The notes beneath the pieces are model-generated. The model did not search any database and was not told the DNA's origin. It saw nothing but the letters and a program-made list of their open reading frames with translations. Positions 7,578-14,594 of a stretch of 37,786 bases of DNA are shown in pieces (within the stretch, counting starts at the first letter, position 1; each line of letters starts with the position of its first letter). Source of the DNA: Spirochaetota bacterium (GTDB lineage: Bacteria > Spirochaetota > Spirochaetia > Treponematales > Rectinemataceae); the NCBI GenBank assembly GCA_022711355.1, contig JAKLFE010000043.1, positions 1 through 37,786 on the forward strand. The letters run 5' to 3'. The position numbers and the translations under genes are program-made.

Positions 7578-8549
7578 ATGAAGAACTGCTCCGTCCTGCT
7601 CTGCCTGGCCCTCGCCGGGGCCCCGCTCGCCTCGGCCGAGGCATGGGACGCCGCCCTGCCCGCGAGCCTCGACCGGATGGCGGAGAACTACTACCAGCCC
7701 GTCGTGCAGACGGTCTTCGGCACCTTCACCTACGCCTACTCGAGCCTCCCGAGCCCCTTCTCGCGCTGGCTCGAGGAGGGCCTGGGGACGGCCATGACCC
7801 GGACCTCCCGCCTGAAGCTCCTCAACCGCTCGGCGGCCGCGGCCATGGACCCCGCCTTCGCCAAGGAGTACGGGGACTTCTTCGCCCAGGCCGACGGGGG
7901 GGCCCTCCTCCACGGCAACTACTTCGACGAGGGCGGGGAGGTGCGGGTCCGCCTCGAGCTCACGAGCGTGGCCGACCGGACCCTCATCGGCGTCTCCGAG
8001 TTCAGGGTGCCCAAGCGCTCCCTGCCCCAGGGCCTCGCCGTCGATCCCTCCAAGGCCATCGTCAAGGCGGCCGACGACCTCGGCCAGCTCCTCCCCCCGA
8101 AGAGCCACGGGGGCCTCGAGGTCTCGGTCAGCACCGAGCGCGGCGCGGGGGCCGTCTACCGCCTCGACGAGGAGATGACCATCCTCGTGACGGCCAACAA
8201 GGACGCCTACGCCAAGGTCTACAGCGTCAACGCCGCTGGGGAGGTGAGCCTCATCTGGCCGAACCAGTACGGCGGCTCGGGGCGCCTCTCCGCCGGCGCG
8301 GTGACCCGCATACCCAGCGACGAGGAGAAGCGGGCCTTCAGCTTCGTCATGGTGCCCCCCCTCGGGACCGAGTTCATCAAGGTCGTGGCCTCGACCCTTC
8401 CCTTCGCGCGGAACGAGGAGGGCTTCGCCTCCCTGGGCAAGGACCTCAAGGGGGTCATCACCCGGGGCGTAGCGGTCAAGCAGGCGGCGGCCTCCGCCGA
8501 GCGCGCCGAGGCCCTCGCGAGCTACGTGATCATGGACCGCAGGCGCTAG
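7578..8549 (+). CDS. Exported DUF4384-domain protein
   Basis: The protein is 323 aa. The signal peptide (MKNCSVLLCLALAGAPLASA) has cleavage expected after residue 20. Residues about 30-180 contain a FlgO/CsgG-like stretch: a mixed alpha/beta segment with 'GALLHGNYFDEGGEVRVRLELTSVADRTLIGVSEFRVP', read here only as a loose resemblance. Residues about 200-277 form a DUF4384 domain (MTILVTANKDAYAKVYSVN...VSLIWPN...RIPSD...FVMVPPLGTEFIKVVAS), a periplasmic beta domain found in many spirochaete and proteobacterial envelope proteins. GGGGGGAAACG precedes the ATG. The protein probably acts in the periplasm; partners and ligand are unknown. The next gene (DUF4097) has its own likely promoter. Confidence 0.82.
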   Translation: MKNCSVLLCLALAGAPLASAEAWDAALPASLDRMAENYYQPVVQTVFGTFTYAYSSLPSPFSRWLEEGLGTAMTRTSRLKLLNRSAAAAMDPAFAKEYGDFFAQADGGALLHGNYFDEGGEVRVRLELTSVADRTLIGVSEFRVPKRSLPQGLAVDPSKAIVKAADDLGQLLPPKSHGGLEVSVSTERGAGAVYRLDEEMTILVTANKDAYAKVYSVNAAGEVSLIWPNQYGGSGRLSAGAVTRIPSDEEKRAFSFVMVPPLGTEFIKVVASTLPFARNEEGFASLGKDLKGVITRGVAVKQAAASAERAEALASYVIMDRRR

Positions 8550-8594
8550 GCCGCCCGGGCCCGGCCCGCCTTCCTCCGCCTTCCCGCGCTTTGG

Positions 8595-8626
8595 GGCTCC
8601 CTCAAGAGGAGCCGGCGTGCTATACT
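8595..8626 (+). promoter_or_regulatory. Promoter region of the DUF4097 gene with a small inverted repeat
   Basis: TATACT (8621-8626) is a good -10; no convincing -35 is seen at 17 bases. An inverted repeat GGCTCC-N7-GGAGCC (8595-8613) occupies the -35 zone. It may be an operator or a remnant hairpin after the DUF4384 gene. Confidence is limited. Confidence 0.35.
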
Positions 8627-8693
8627 ACCCTACCGCCCGAGCTCCGCGACGACCTCCTCGGGCGGGCCCAGTACATCCAAGTCAGGGGGGCAC

Positions 8694-9581
8694 ATGAGCA
8701 GAGACGAAGACGCCGTCGAACCCGGATACTTCACCGAGGAGATCGATCCCGGCGAAGTCGAGCGCCTCGTCCTGCGCTTCCCCGCCGGCGACATCGTCCT
8801 CCTCCCCGCTTCGCCCTCCGCCGGCGGCCGAATCCGGGCCGACCTCGAGCTCCGGGGCCCCGCCCCGGCCCTCCCGGGATGGAAGCCCTCGGTCCGCCGC
8901 AGCGAGGGCATCCTGGTCCTCGCCGACGAGGGCCGCTCGGGCGTCCGCGTCTCCGAGGCCCGGATCCAGGTCCCCCTCTCGTTCCGCGACGTCGAGGCCC
9001 ACAGCGGCTCGGGCTCCATCGAGGCGCGGGGCATCGGCGCCGACCTCCTGGCCACCACGGAATCCGGCGATATCCGCGTCTCGGGCGGGGCCATGGTCGA
9101 GCTCTCCTCGGAGGGCGGCGGGATCGAGGCCGAGGGCTCGACCGGCCTCACGGCCCGGGTCGGCGCCGGGTCCCTGCGCTGCCGCGGCATCGACGGGCCG
9201 GTGAGCGTGGAGAGCGACTCCGGCGACGTGACGGTCGAGTCGGTCAGCGGCAACGTCATCATCATATCCGCCTCGGGGGACGTCGCCGTGCAGAAGCCCG
9301 GCGGCCGGCTCCGCATCTCCTCGGGCTCGGGCGACGTCGAGCTCGAGCTGGCCGGCCGCTTCGCCGGCGGGGAGGTGAGCACCTCCTCCGGCGACGTGAG
9401 CCTCGCCCTCTCGGGCGCCGACCTCGAGCTCCGGGCCGAGACCCTCTCGGGGGGCCTCGAGGCGCCCGGGGTCGAGGCCGCCGTCACCTCGGGGCCGCGG
9501 CGCTTCGCCCTCCGCCTTGGAGCGGGCGGCCGCCGCCTCCACATCCGCTCCGTGTCCGGCGACGTCGAGATCGACTGCTGA
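8694..9581 (+). CDS. DUF4097-type beta-solenoid protein
   Basis: The protein is 295 aa. Short beta-strands repeat with a Ser-Gly-Asp turn: SGSGSIEA, ESGDIRVSG, DSGDVTVES, SGNVIIISASGDVAV, SGSGDVELEL, SSGDVSLALSG, SVSGDVEI. This is the pattern of DUF4097 (putative adhesin-like right-handed beta-helix) proteins, which often occur with anti-sigma or membrane-regulatory proteins. There is no signal peptide and no membrane segment, so this copy appears cytoplasmic, or exported by an unseen route. A good GGGGGG ribosome site precedes ATG 8694. It ends 19 bases from the convergent rex gene. The function of the family is not established. Confidence 0.75.
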   Translation: MSRDEDAVEPGYFTEEIDPGEVERLVLRFPAGDIVLLPASPSAGGRIRADLELRGPAPALPGWKPSVRRSEGILVLADEGRSGVRVSEARIQVPLSFRDVEAHSGSGSIEARGIGADLLATTESGDIRVSGGAMVELSSEGGGIEAEGSTGLTARVGAGSLRCRGIDGPVSVESDSGDVTVESVSGNVIIISASGDVAVQKPGGRLRISSGSGDVELELAGRFAGGEVSTSSGDVSLALSGADLELRAETLSGGLEAPGVEAAVTSGPRRFALRLGAGGRRLHIRSVSGDVEIDC

Positions 9582-9584
9582 TCC

Positions 9585-9597
9585 GGGCCTGAGGCCC
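9585..9597. terminator. Small hairpin in the convergent DUF4097/rex gap
   Basis: GGGCC-TGA-GGCCC fills most of the 19-base gap between the two convergent stops. The stem is short and has no T-tract, so its role as a terminator is only plausible. Confidence 0.3.
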
Positions 9598-9600
9598 TCC

Positions 9601-10245
9601 CTAGACCGCTCTCCCCGGCCGCTTGCTCAGCTCCCCGACGAGGGTCGAGAGGCAGGCGCCGAAGCTCGCCCTGACGACGGCGAGATCGCGGGGAGCGGCG
9701 AGCTCCCCTCCCGTGAGGTCGACGATGCCCCCGATCTCCGAGCCCCCGAGGCCCTCGAGGGCCTCCGCGGCCCATTCGGTCTCGATGGCGAAGACCGCGA
9801 GGCGCACGCCCATGCGGCGGGAGAGGTCGGGGAGCTTGGCCAGGGGCAGGACCTCTCGGCCGCCGAGCCTGGCTCCCCGCATGGCGGGGGCGGGGTGGAA
9901 GACGGCCGCGACCTCGAAGCCGTGGCGGGAAAGGCTCTCGTCCTCGAGGAAGGCGAGAGCGAGGTGCCCGGCGCCGACGAGGAAGACGGAGGAGTAGCTG
10001 TCGCGCCGCAGGAGGAGGCTGAGGGTCTCGGCGGTGGCCTGCACCGGGAAGCCGCGCTTCGGGCTCCCGAGGGCCCCCACCGAGCTCAGGTCCTTGCGGA
10101 CCTGGATGGAGCGGAGGCCGAGGCGCCGGGCCAGGACCTCGGAGGAGAGCCACTCCTCGCCGGCCCGCCTCCGCTCCTCGAAGAGCCTGAGGTAGAGGGG
10201 CAGGCGGCGGAGGGTGGGCAGCGCGACGCCGACGGGATCGACCAT
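9601..10245 (-). CDS. rex: Redox-sensing transcriptional repressor Rex (divergent NAD pocket)
   Basis: The protein is 214 aa, the normal Rex length. The N-terminal winged helix is typical (PTLRRLPLYLRLF, LSSEVLARRLGLRSIQVRKDLSSVGALG, RGFPV). A Rossmann domain follows. Rex binds operators near fermentative and respiratory genes when NADH is low and lets go when NADH rises. Two conserved features differ. The dinucleotide loop is GAGHLA (91-96) where Rex usually has GxGNLG. The acidic residue after the second beta-strand (usually FDxD) is His117 (AVFHPAP). It lies 34 bases downstream of nfnB on the same strand, beside the hydrogenase locus, which supports a redox role. There is no ribosome site before the ATG, and a TATACT box ends eight bases upstream, so a leaderless transcript is possible. 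Confidence 0.9.
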   Translation of the reverse strand: MVDPVGVALPTLRRLPLYLRLFEERRRAGEEWLSSEVLARRLGLRSIQVRKDLSSVGALGSPKRGFPVQATAETLSLLLRRDSYSSVFLVGAGHLALAFLEDESLSRHGFEVAAVFHPAPAMRGARLGGREVLPLAKLPDLSRRMGVRLAVFAIETEWAAEALEGLGGSEIGGIVDLTGGELAAPRDLAVVRASFGACLSTLVGELSKRPGRAV

Positions 10246-10253
10246 CGCGCCAC

Positions 10254-10282
10254 AGTATAGGTTGGCCGTGGCGTCCTGCCTA
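10254..10282 (-). promoter_or_regulatory. Internal promoter of rex, probably leaderless
   Basis: On the minus strand TAGGCA (10277-10282, overlapping the nfnB stop) and TATACT (10254-10259) are spaced 17 bases. Eight bases later comes the rex ATG, with no Shine-Dalgarno sequence between. Confidence 0.5.
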
Positions 10283-11815
10283 GCTCGGCTCGCGCGCGAG
10301 GTACGCGCCGATGCCCCTGGCCGCCCGCCTGCCGTCGCCCATCGCGAGGATGACGGTAGCGGCCCCCTGGACGATGTCCCCGCCGGCGAAGACGCCGGGC
10401 ATCGAGGTCGCCCCGGAGCCGTCCACGAGGATGTTGCCGCGTCCGTTCACGGCCAGCTCGGGCGTGGTGGCCGTCACCAGGGGATTGGACTCGTTGCCCA
10501 GGGCGACGACGCAGGCGTCGGCCTCGAGGAGGTACTCGCTGCCGGGGAGGGGGACCGGCCTTGCCCTGCCGGAGGCGTCGGGCTCCCCGAGCCCGTAGCG
10601 CAGGCACTCCACCGCGCGCACCCGCCCCTCCTCGTCGCCGAGGATCCGGAGGGGATTGGCGAGGAAGTCGAAGATGACGCCCTCCTCCTTGGCGTGGCGG
10701 ATCTCCTCGGCGCGGGCCGGCATCTCCGCCTCGGTGCGTCGGTAGATCACGCGGACCTCGGCCGCCCCCGCGCGGAGGGCCGTGCGGGCCGCGTCCATCG
10801 CGACGTTGCCCCCGCCGAAGACCGCCACGCGGGAGGCCGCGTACAGGGGCGTCGCGGCCCGCCCGCGGTCGTAAGCCTTCATCAGGTTCGAGCGGGTGAG
10901 GTACTCGTTGGCCGAGAAGACGCCGACGAGGTCCTCCCCGGGGATGCCCATGAACTTGGGCAGGCCGGCCCCGCTCGCCACGTAGACCGCGTCGAAGCCG
11001 TCCTCTCCCATGAGCTCGCGTATCGTGCGCGTGCGGCCCACGAGGAAGTCGCAGACCACGCGGACGCCGAGCTCCTCGAGGCTCCGGGCCTCCTCCTCGA
11101 CGATGGCCTTGGGCAGGCGGAACTCGGGGATGCCGTAGACCGCCACGCCGCCTGGCTTGTGGAAGGCCTCGAAGACGGTGACCTCGTGGCCCGCGCGGGC
11201 CAGGTCGGCCGCCGCGGTCAGGCCCGAGGGGCCCGAGCCGACGATGGCGACGCGCTTGCCCGTGGGCGGGGCCTTGGGCGCGGGCCGGGACGCGGCCCGG
11301 GGCGAGCCCGCGGGCGACCGTGTACGGTCGGCGGCCGACCGTGTTCGGTCGGCGAGGAAGCGCTCCACCCGGCCGATCGCCACCGACTTCTCGGGGTCCT
11401 TCTCGATCCTGCCCACCGTGCAGGCGGCCATGCACTGCTTCTCCTGGGGGCAGACCCGGCCGCAGATGGCGGGCAGCATGCTCGCCGCGCGGATCGTCGC
11501 GAGGGCGCCGTCGAAGTCGGCCTTCGCCGCCTGGGCGAGGAAGCGGGGTATGTCGATGGACACGGGGCAGCCGGCCACGCAGGGCCTCGATGCGCAGCCG
11601 AGGCAGCGCAGGGACTCCACGACGGCCTGGTCCTCGGAGTAGCCGAGGGCGACCTCCTCCATGTTGCCGCGCCGCTCCCTCGGATCCTGGGCGGGCATCT
11701 CCTGCTGGGGGATGGCCCGGCGCTCCTTGGGGCCGAGGGAGGGCCTGGCCTCGAGCTCGCGCCGGAGCGCGGCGGCCGCGTCGCGCAGGGCCCCGGGGGT
11801 CTTGGTATCGCTCAT
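10280..11815 (-). CDS. nfnB: NADH-dependent reduced ferredoxin:NADP+ oxidoreductase, subunit B
   Basis: The protein is 511 aa. An N-terminal two-[4Fe-4S] domain has C71, C74, C79, C83 and C118, C122, C128, C132. An FAD Rossmann fold follows (VAIVGSGPSGLTAA, about 189-202), the PGGVAVYGIPEFRLPK motif, and an NADP(H) Rossmann fold (VAVFGGGNVAMDAARTAL). This architecture is shared by NfnB and the small subunit of glutamate synthase. The upstream coupled NfnA identifies it as the bifurcating complex that interconverts NADPH with NADH plus reduced ferredoxin in the cytoplasm. ATG 11815 overlaps the nfnA stop as ATGA. Unusually, residues about 155-186 between the iron-sulfur and FAD domains are a low-complexity insert (ADRTRSA-ADRTRSP, then Pro/Ala) encoded by a 21-base tandem palindromic repeat. 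Without NfnA it would be called GltD-like. Confidence 0.88.
   Translation of the reverse strand: MSDTKTPGALRDAAAALRRELEARPSLGPKERRAIPQQEMPAQDPRERRGNMEEVALGYSEDQAVVESLRCLGCASRPCVAGCPVSIDIPRFLAQAAKADFDGALATIRAASMLPAICGRVCPQEKQCMAACTVGRIEKDPEKSVAIGRVERFLADRTRSAADRTRSPAGSPRAASRPAPKAPPTGKRVAIVGSGPSGLTAAADLARAGHEVTVFEAFHKPGGVAVYGIPEFRLPKAIVEEEARSLEELGVRVVCDFLVGRTRTIRELMGEDGFDAVYVASGAGLPKFMGIPGEDLVGVFSANEYLTRSNLMKAYDRGRAATPLYAASRVAVFGGGNVAMDAARTALRAGAAEVRVIYRRTEAEMPARAEEIRHAKEEGVIFDFLANPLRILGDEEGRVRAVECLRYGLGEPDASGRARPVPLPGSEYLLEADACVVALGNESNPLVTATTPELAVNGRGNILVDGSGATSMPGVFAGGDIVQGAATVILAMGDGRRAARGIGAYLAREPS
11315..11356. repeat. 21-bp tandem repeat of imperfect palindromes inside nfnB
   Basis: Two adjacent 21-base units share the core CGACCGTGTwCGGTCGGCG (w is A in unit 1 at 11315-11335 and T in unit 2 at 11336-11356). 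Each unit is itself a near-palindrome (CGACCG...CGGTCG). In the nfnB frame they encode two ADRTRS(A/P) heptads in the interdomain linker. Confidence 0.8.
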
Positions 11816-12666
11816 CGCTCCTCCTCCCGCAGGCGCTCCGCGGCCTCGGCGAGCCGGCACTGGTGCGCCTCCTCCTTCTTGTAGGAGCCCAGGCGGCGCA
11901 GCATCGAGTCCCAGTCCACCGCGTGGCCGTCGAACTCGGGCCCGTCGACGCAGACGAACTTGACCTCGCCGCCGACCGTGACCCGGCAGCCGCCGCACAT
12001 GCCCGTGCCGTCCACCATGATGGTGTTCAGCGAGGTCAGGGTGGGGATCCCGTAGGGCAGGGTCGCCGCCGCGCAGAACTTCATCATGGCCGGCGGGCCG
12101 ATGGCGAAGACCTCGGCCGGGGCCGGGGAGGCGGCGCAGAGCTCCTTCAGGGGCTCGGTCACCAGGGCCTTGCGGCCCCGGCTCCCGTCGTCGGTGACCA
12201 CGACCAGATCGTCGGCGATGGCGCGCAGCTCCTCTTCGAGGATGAGGAGCTCCGCGCTGCGCGCCCCCAGGATCACGGCCACGCGGTTGCCGGCGGCCTT
12301 CAGCGCCTGGACGATGGGGTACATCGGCGCCGCCCCGATGCCGCCGCAGACGCAGGCGACGGGGGCCTCGTGGGCGCGGATATCCGTGGGCCGGCCGAGG
12401 GGCCCGAGGAGGTGGGCGATGGACCCGCCCTCGGGCATGGCCGCCAGCTCGCGCGTGGTGGCGCCCACCGCCTGGAAGATGATGGTAATAGTGCCAGCTA
12501 ACGCGTCGGCGTCCGCTATGGTCAGGGGTATGCGCTCGGAGAATCCGTCGTCGGGCATCAGGATGACGAACTGCCCGGCCTTCCGGGCGCGGGCGATATC
12601 GGGGGCCTCGAGCGCCATGCGGTACACGTCTCGCGAGAGCCGCTCCTTGCGGAGGATCTTAGTCAT
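11812..12666 (-). CDS. nfnA: NADH-dependent reduced ferredoxin:NADP+ oxidoreductase, subunit A
   Basis: The protein is 284 aa. A ferredoxin-reductase-like FAD domain (ERIPLTI at 45-51; VCGGIGAAPMYPI near 106-119 in the NAD site) precedes a C-terminal [2Fe-2S] region with C224, C227 and C239 (GMCGGCRVTVGG...FVCVDGPEFDGH). The cluster region also holds D219, which could be the fourth ligand, as I recall for Thermotoga NfnA. Subunit A carries the NAD(H)/FAD side of the bifurcating Nfn complex; the same family includes dihydroorotate dehydrogenase electron-transfer and sulfide dehydrogenase subunits. The chosen start is ATG 12666, preceded by GAGGT nine bases away. The frame is open farther upstream, but that part is repeat DNA. 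The promoter is not obvious; a MITE-like repeat lies 35 bases upstream. Confidence 0.87.
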   Translation of the reverse strand: MTKILRKERLSRDVYRMALEAPDIARARKAGQFVILMPDDGFSERIPLTIADADALAGTITIIFQAVGATTRELAAMPEGGSIAHLLGPLGRPTDIRAHEAPVACVCGGIGAAPMYPIVQALKAAGNRVAVILGARSAELLILEEELRAIADDLVVVTDDGSRGRKALVTEPLKELCAASPAPAEVFAIGPPAMMKFCAAATLPYGIPTLTSLNTIMVDGTGMCGGCRVTVGGEVKFVCVDGPEFDGHAVDWDSMLRRLGSYKKEEAHQCRLAEAAERLREEER

Positions 12667-12700
12667 GTATACGTACCTCGATTGTGGATGTAGAAATTGA

Positions 12701-12863
12701 ACCACAGAGGCACAGAGGCACAGAGTTAAGAGGGGATTCATGCTAGAGGACTGCTGTTGCAGGGCCGAAGGCCACATCGAAGCTATACGCCTCGATTGCC
12801 CTTCGCGCGTTTCTCTTCGCTTTTCTCTCTCTTCTTCCCTCTGTGTCTCTGTGCCTCTGTGGC
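12701..12863. mobile_element. MITE-like repeat, copy 1 (CAGAG terminal inverted repeats)
   Basis: The left arm ACCACAGAGGCACAGAGG (continuing CACAGAG to 12725) is mirrored on the right by 12839-12863 (CTCTGTGTCTCTGTGCCTCTG onward); about 23 of 25 bases pair. The 113-base interior carries no gene. The composition, direct CACAGAGG iterations and long inverted ends resemble small non-autonomous elements common in environmental bacterial genomes. It fills most of the gap between adh and nfnA. Confidence 0.75.
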
Positions 12864-12890
12864 ATATCCCTTAATCGTGCGCGCGAGTCC

Positions 12891-14045
12891 TCACTTCATC
12901 GAGCGGCCGTAGTACGCGGCCGCGTAGATCGCCTTCACGTCGGCGACCGTGGGCTTGCCGGGGTTCGTGAGGCTGCAGGGATCGGCCAGCGCGTTGGCGC
13001 TCATGCGGTCGAGGACCTCGAGGAACCTCTTCTCGACGAAGTCCACTTCCCCGCAGTCCTTGAAGGCCGCGGGGATGCCGAGCTTCCGGTTGAGCTTCCG
13101 GATCTCCTCGGCGATGTCCGCCACGCCGAGGGCCTTCTCGATGGCGGCGTACTTGGGCGAGTACCTGCGGTTGAAATCCACGATGTAGGGCAGGAGGATG
13201 GCGTTCGCGAGGCCGTGGGTCACGCCGAACTCGCCGCCTATCTTGTGGGCGAGGGAGTGCACCAGGCCGAGGGAGGCGTTGGTGAAGGCCATGCCCGCGA
13301 GGGCCGAGGCGTTGTGCATGGCGAAGCGCGCGTCCATGTCCTTCGGGTTCTTGTAGGCCTTCTCGAGGTTGGCGAGCACCAGGGCGATGGCCTCGAGGGC
13401 GTAGGGGTCGGTGAAGGAGGTGGCGGCGGTGGAGGCGGCGGCCTCGACGGCGTGCGCCATGACGTCCATGCCCGTGTTGGCGGTGACCGCGGGGGGCATG
13501 GTCGCGGGGAGCTCGGGGTCGAGGATCGCGAGGTCGGGGACCATGTCGGCCGCGACGATGGGGTACTTGATGTGCTTGGCCGTGTCGGTGATCACCGAGA
13601 AGGCCGTGATCTCGCTCGCGGTGCCCGAGGTCGAGGGCACGGCCACGAAGCGCGCCTTGGCCCGGAGCGCGGGCATGGAGCCGGGGGCGATGATGTCCTC
13701 GAAGGCGAGGCCGGGGTGCTCATAGAAGCACCACATGACCTTGGCCGCGTCGATGGCCGAGCCGCCGCCTATGGCGACGATCCAGTCGGGGCCGAAGGCC
13801 TCCATCTCCTTGGCGCCGCGGCGCACGGTCTCGACGGAGGGGTTGGGCTCGACCCCGTCGATGACGATGGTCTGCATGCCCGCCTTCTTGAGGAGGGCGG
13901 CGGCCTTGTCGAGGAAGCCGGATTTCCTCATCGAGGATCCGCCGGTGACCAAGGCGGCCTTCCCGCCCTTGAGCGTGGCGAGGCGCTCGAGGGCGCCCTC
14001 GCCGTAGGCTATGTCGCGGGGAATCGAGAAGCTGAAGACTGCCAT
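12891..14045 (-). CDS. Iron-containing alcohol dehydrogenase
   Basis: The protein is 384 aa, the normal length for type III (iron) alcohol dehydrogenases. The NAD(P)-binding motif GGGSAIDAAK lies near 92-101. Metal ligands are in TGMDVMAHAVEA (Asp and His), SLGLVHSLAHKIGG (His) and GVTHGLANA (His). It reversibly reduces aldehydes to alcohols with NAD(P)H in the cytoplasm and would serve as an NADH sink during fermentation; ethanol, butanol and 1,3-propanediol enzymes cannot be told apart by sight. GGGAGGA precedes ATG 14045. The gene is divergent from the sensory-hydrogenase operon across an AT-rich 277-base gap that holds shared operator-like motifs. It lies upstream of nfnAB-rex on the same strand. 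Confidence 0.92.
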   Translation of the reverse strand: MAVFSFSIPRDIAYGEGALERLATLKGGKAALVTGGSSMRKSGFLDKAAALLKKAGMQTIVIDGVEPNPSVETVRRGAKEMEAFGPDWIVAIGGGSAIDAAKVMWCFYEHPGLAFEDIIAPGSMPALRAKARFVAVPSTSGTASEITAFSVITDTAKHIKYPIVAADMVPDLAILDPELPATMPPAVTANTGMDVMAHAVEAAASTAATSFTDPYALEAIALVLANLEKAYKNPKDMDARFAMHNASALAGMAFTNASLGLVHSLAHKIGGEFGVTHGLANAILLPYIVDFNRRYSPKYAAIEKALGVADIAEEIRKLNRKLGIPAAFKDCGEVDFVEKRFLEVLDRMSANALADPCSLTNPGKPTVADVKAIYAAAYYGRSMK

Positions 14046-14108
14046 GGGGTCCTCCCGTAGTGAAGGTTGTAGCTATCGGCGTTGCTTCCGATAGAAGGAA
14101 TCGATAAA

Positions 14109-14137
14109 TAAATATCGCTAAAAAAGTATTGTGTCAA
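14109..14137 (-). promoter_or_regulatory. Promoter of the alcohol dehydrogenase gene
   Basis: On the minus strand TTGACA (14132-14137) and TATTTA (14109-14114) are spaced 17 bases. The segment 14100-14117, ATCGATAAATAAATATCG on the plus strand, overlaps the -10 and is itself an imperfect inverted repeat (CGATA-N6-TATCG). The -35 lies inside one arm of a TTGTGTCA/TGACACAA inverted repeat. Confidence 0.6.
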
Positions 14138-14153
14138 GTGGTAAATGACACAA
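14129..14153. promoter_or_regulatory. Inverted repeat TTGTGTCA-N9-TGACACAA, candidate operator
   Basis: Perfect 8-base arms (14129-14136 and 14146-14153) flank a 9-base spacer, covering the -35 of the adh promoter. A second pair, GTCAATA (14157-14163) and TATTGAC (14180-14186), lies beside it and reaches the -35 of the opposite promoter. The 25-base span does not fit the usual 18-base Rex operator. Confidence 0.5.
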
Positions 14154-14181
14154 AATGTCAATAAATGATGACCAATTCATA

Positions 14182-14210
14182 TTGACCATATCGATATTAA
14201 ATTATATAAA
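14182..14210 (+). promoter_or_regulatory. Promoter of the sensory-hydrogenase operon with ATATCGATAT in its spacer
   Basis: TTGACC (14182-14187) and TATAAA (14205-14210) are spaced exactly 17 bases. The 10-bp palindrome ATATCGATAT (14188-14197) sits between them, where a bound repressor would block the polymerase. The start is expected near 14217, leaving a leader of about 106 bases before ATG 14323. Confidence 0.7.
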
Positions 14211-14322
14211 ATACGCAAGTCGAGGCAGCCACCACGAGCTCGATCTCGCCGCCAGACCAGGACGGCGTCTTGACCCCGGGCGGCCGCGAGCGCGCGTGGA
14301 ACGCGGAAGGAGGGCTGGGAAG

Positions 14323-14592
14323 ATGGAAAAGGCCGGGCACCGCATCTCTATCTGCATGGGCAGCTCCTGCTTCTCTCGCGGGAACGCGCTGAACGTCGAG
14401 ATCATCGAGCGCTTCATGAACAGCGAGGGCCTGGGCGCCTCCCTGACCATGGATGCCGAGCTCTCGGGCACCCTCTGCGAGGGCCTGTGCAAGGAGGGCC
14501 CCATCGTCGTGATCGACGGGGTCCTGTACCGGAACGTCACGCCCACGACCCTTCCCGACCTCCTGTACGCCCACTTCAAGGGAGGGCTCTAG
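14323..14592 (+). CDS. Thioredoxin-fold [2Fe-2S] ferredoxin (NuoE C-terminal type)
   Basis: The protein is 89 aa. Four cysteines, C11, C16, C52 and C56, give the C-x4-C...C-x3-C pattern of thioredoxin-like [2Fe-2S] domains (CMGSSC and CEGLC). It is a single-electron carrier or sensing module in the cytoplasm. The AAGGAGG site nine bases upstream fixes the start; the same frame is open further up through the AT-rich promoter region. The hydS start follows two bases after the stop, so they share a transcript and probably work together. The fold is closely similar to the C-terminal domain of HydA in this window (CVGTSC...CSESC), which suggests it replaces that missing domain for the sensory hydrogenase. 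A gene of this kind precedes hydS in Thermotoga as I recall. Confidence 0.87.
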   Translation: MEKAGHRISICMGSSCFSRGNALNVEIIERFMNSEGLGASLTMDAELSGTLCEGLCKEGPIVVIDGVLYRNVTPTTLPDLLYAHFKGGL

Positions 14593-14594
14593 CC

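Noticed and set aside
3036..8108. A 1690-codon minus-strand open frame across the MFS and ileS genes
   Set aside because: Only its last 404 codons are the MFS gene. The rest is out of frame with ileS and has Arg/Pro/Gly-rich shadow composition caused by high GC3.
4892..9592. A 1566-codon plus-strand open frame opposite ileS
   Set aside because: It is antisense to a well-supported ileS and out of frame with the DUF4384 and DUF4097 genes. There is no ribosome site and no recognisable domain.
11315..11356. CRISPR-like repeats
   Set aside because: There are only two adjacent units with no spacers, inside a conserved coding gene and in frame.
12667..12777. A longer NfnA starting at the upstream ATG near 12777
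   Set aside because: The extra residues are encoded by the MITE-like repeat and its flank. The core FAD domain begins at the ATG at 12666, which has its own ribosome site.
14129..14153. A canonical Rex or FNR operator
   Set aside because: Rex sites span 18 bases (TTGTGA-N6-TCACAA) and FNR sites are TTGAT-N4-ATCAA. The observed 9-base spacer and TGTCA arms fit neither, so it is reported only as an unassigned inverted repeat.
14155..14322. A longer [2Fe-2S] protein starting at ATG 14155
   Set aside because: This stretch includes the promoter and AT-rich operator region. AAGGAGG directly before ATG 14323 and the family length support the short form.
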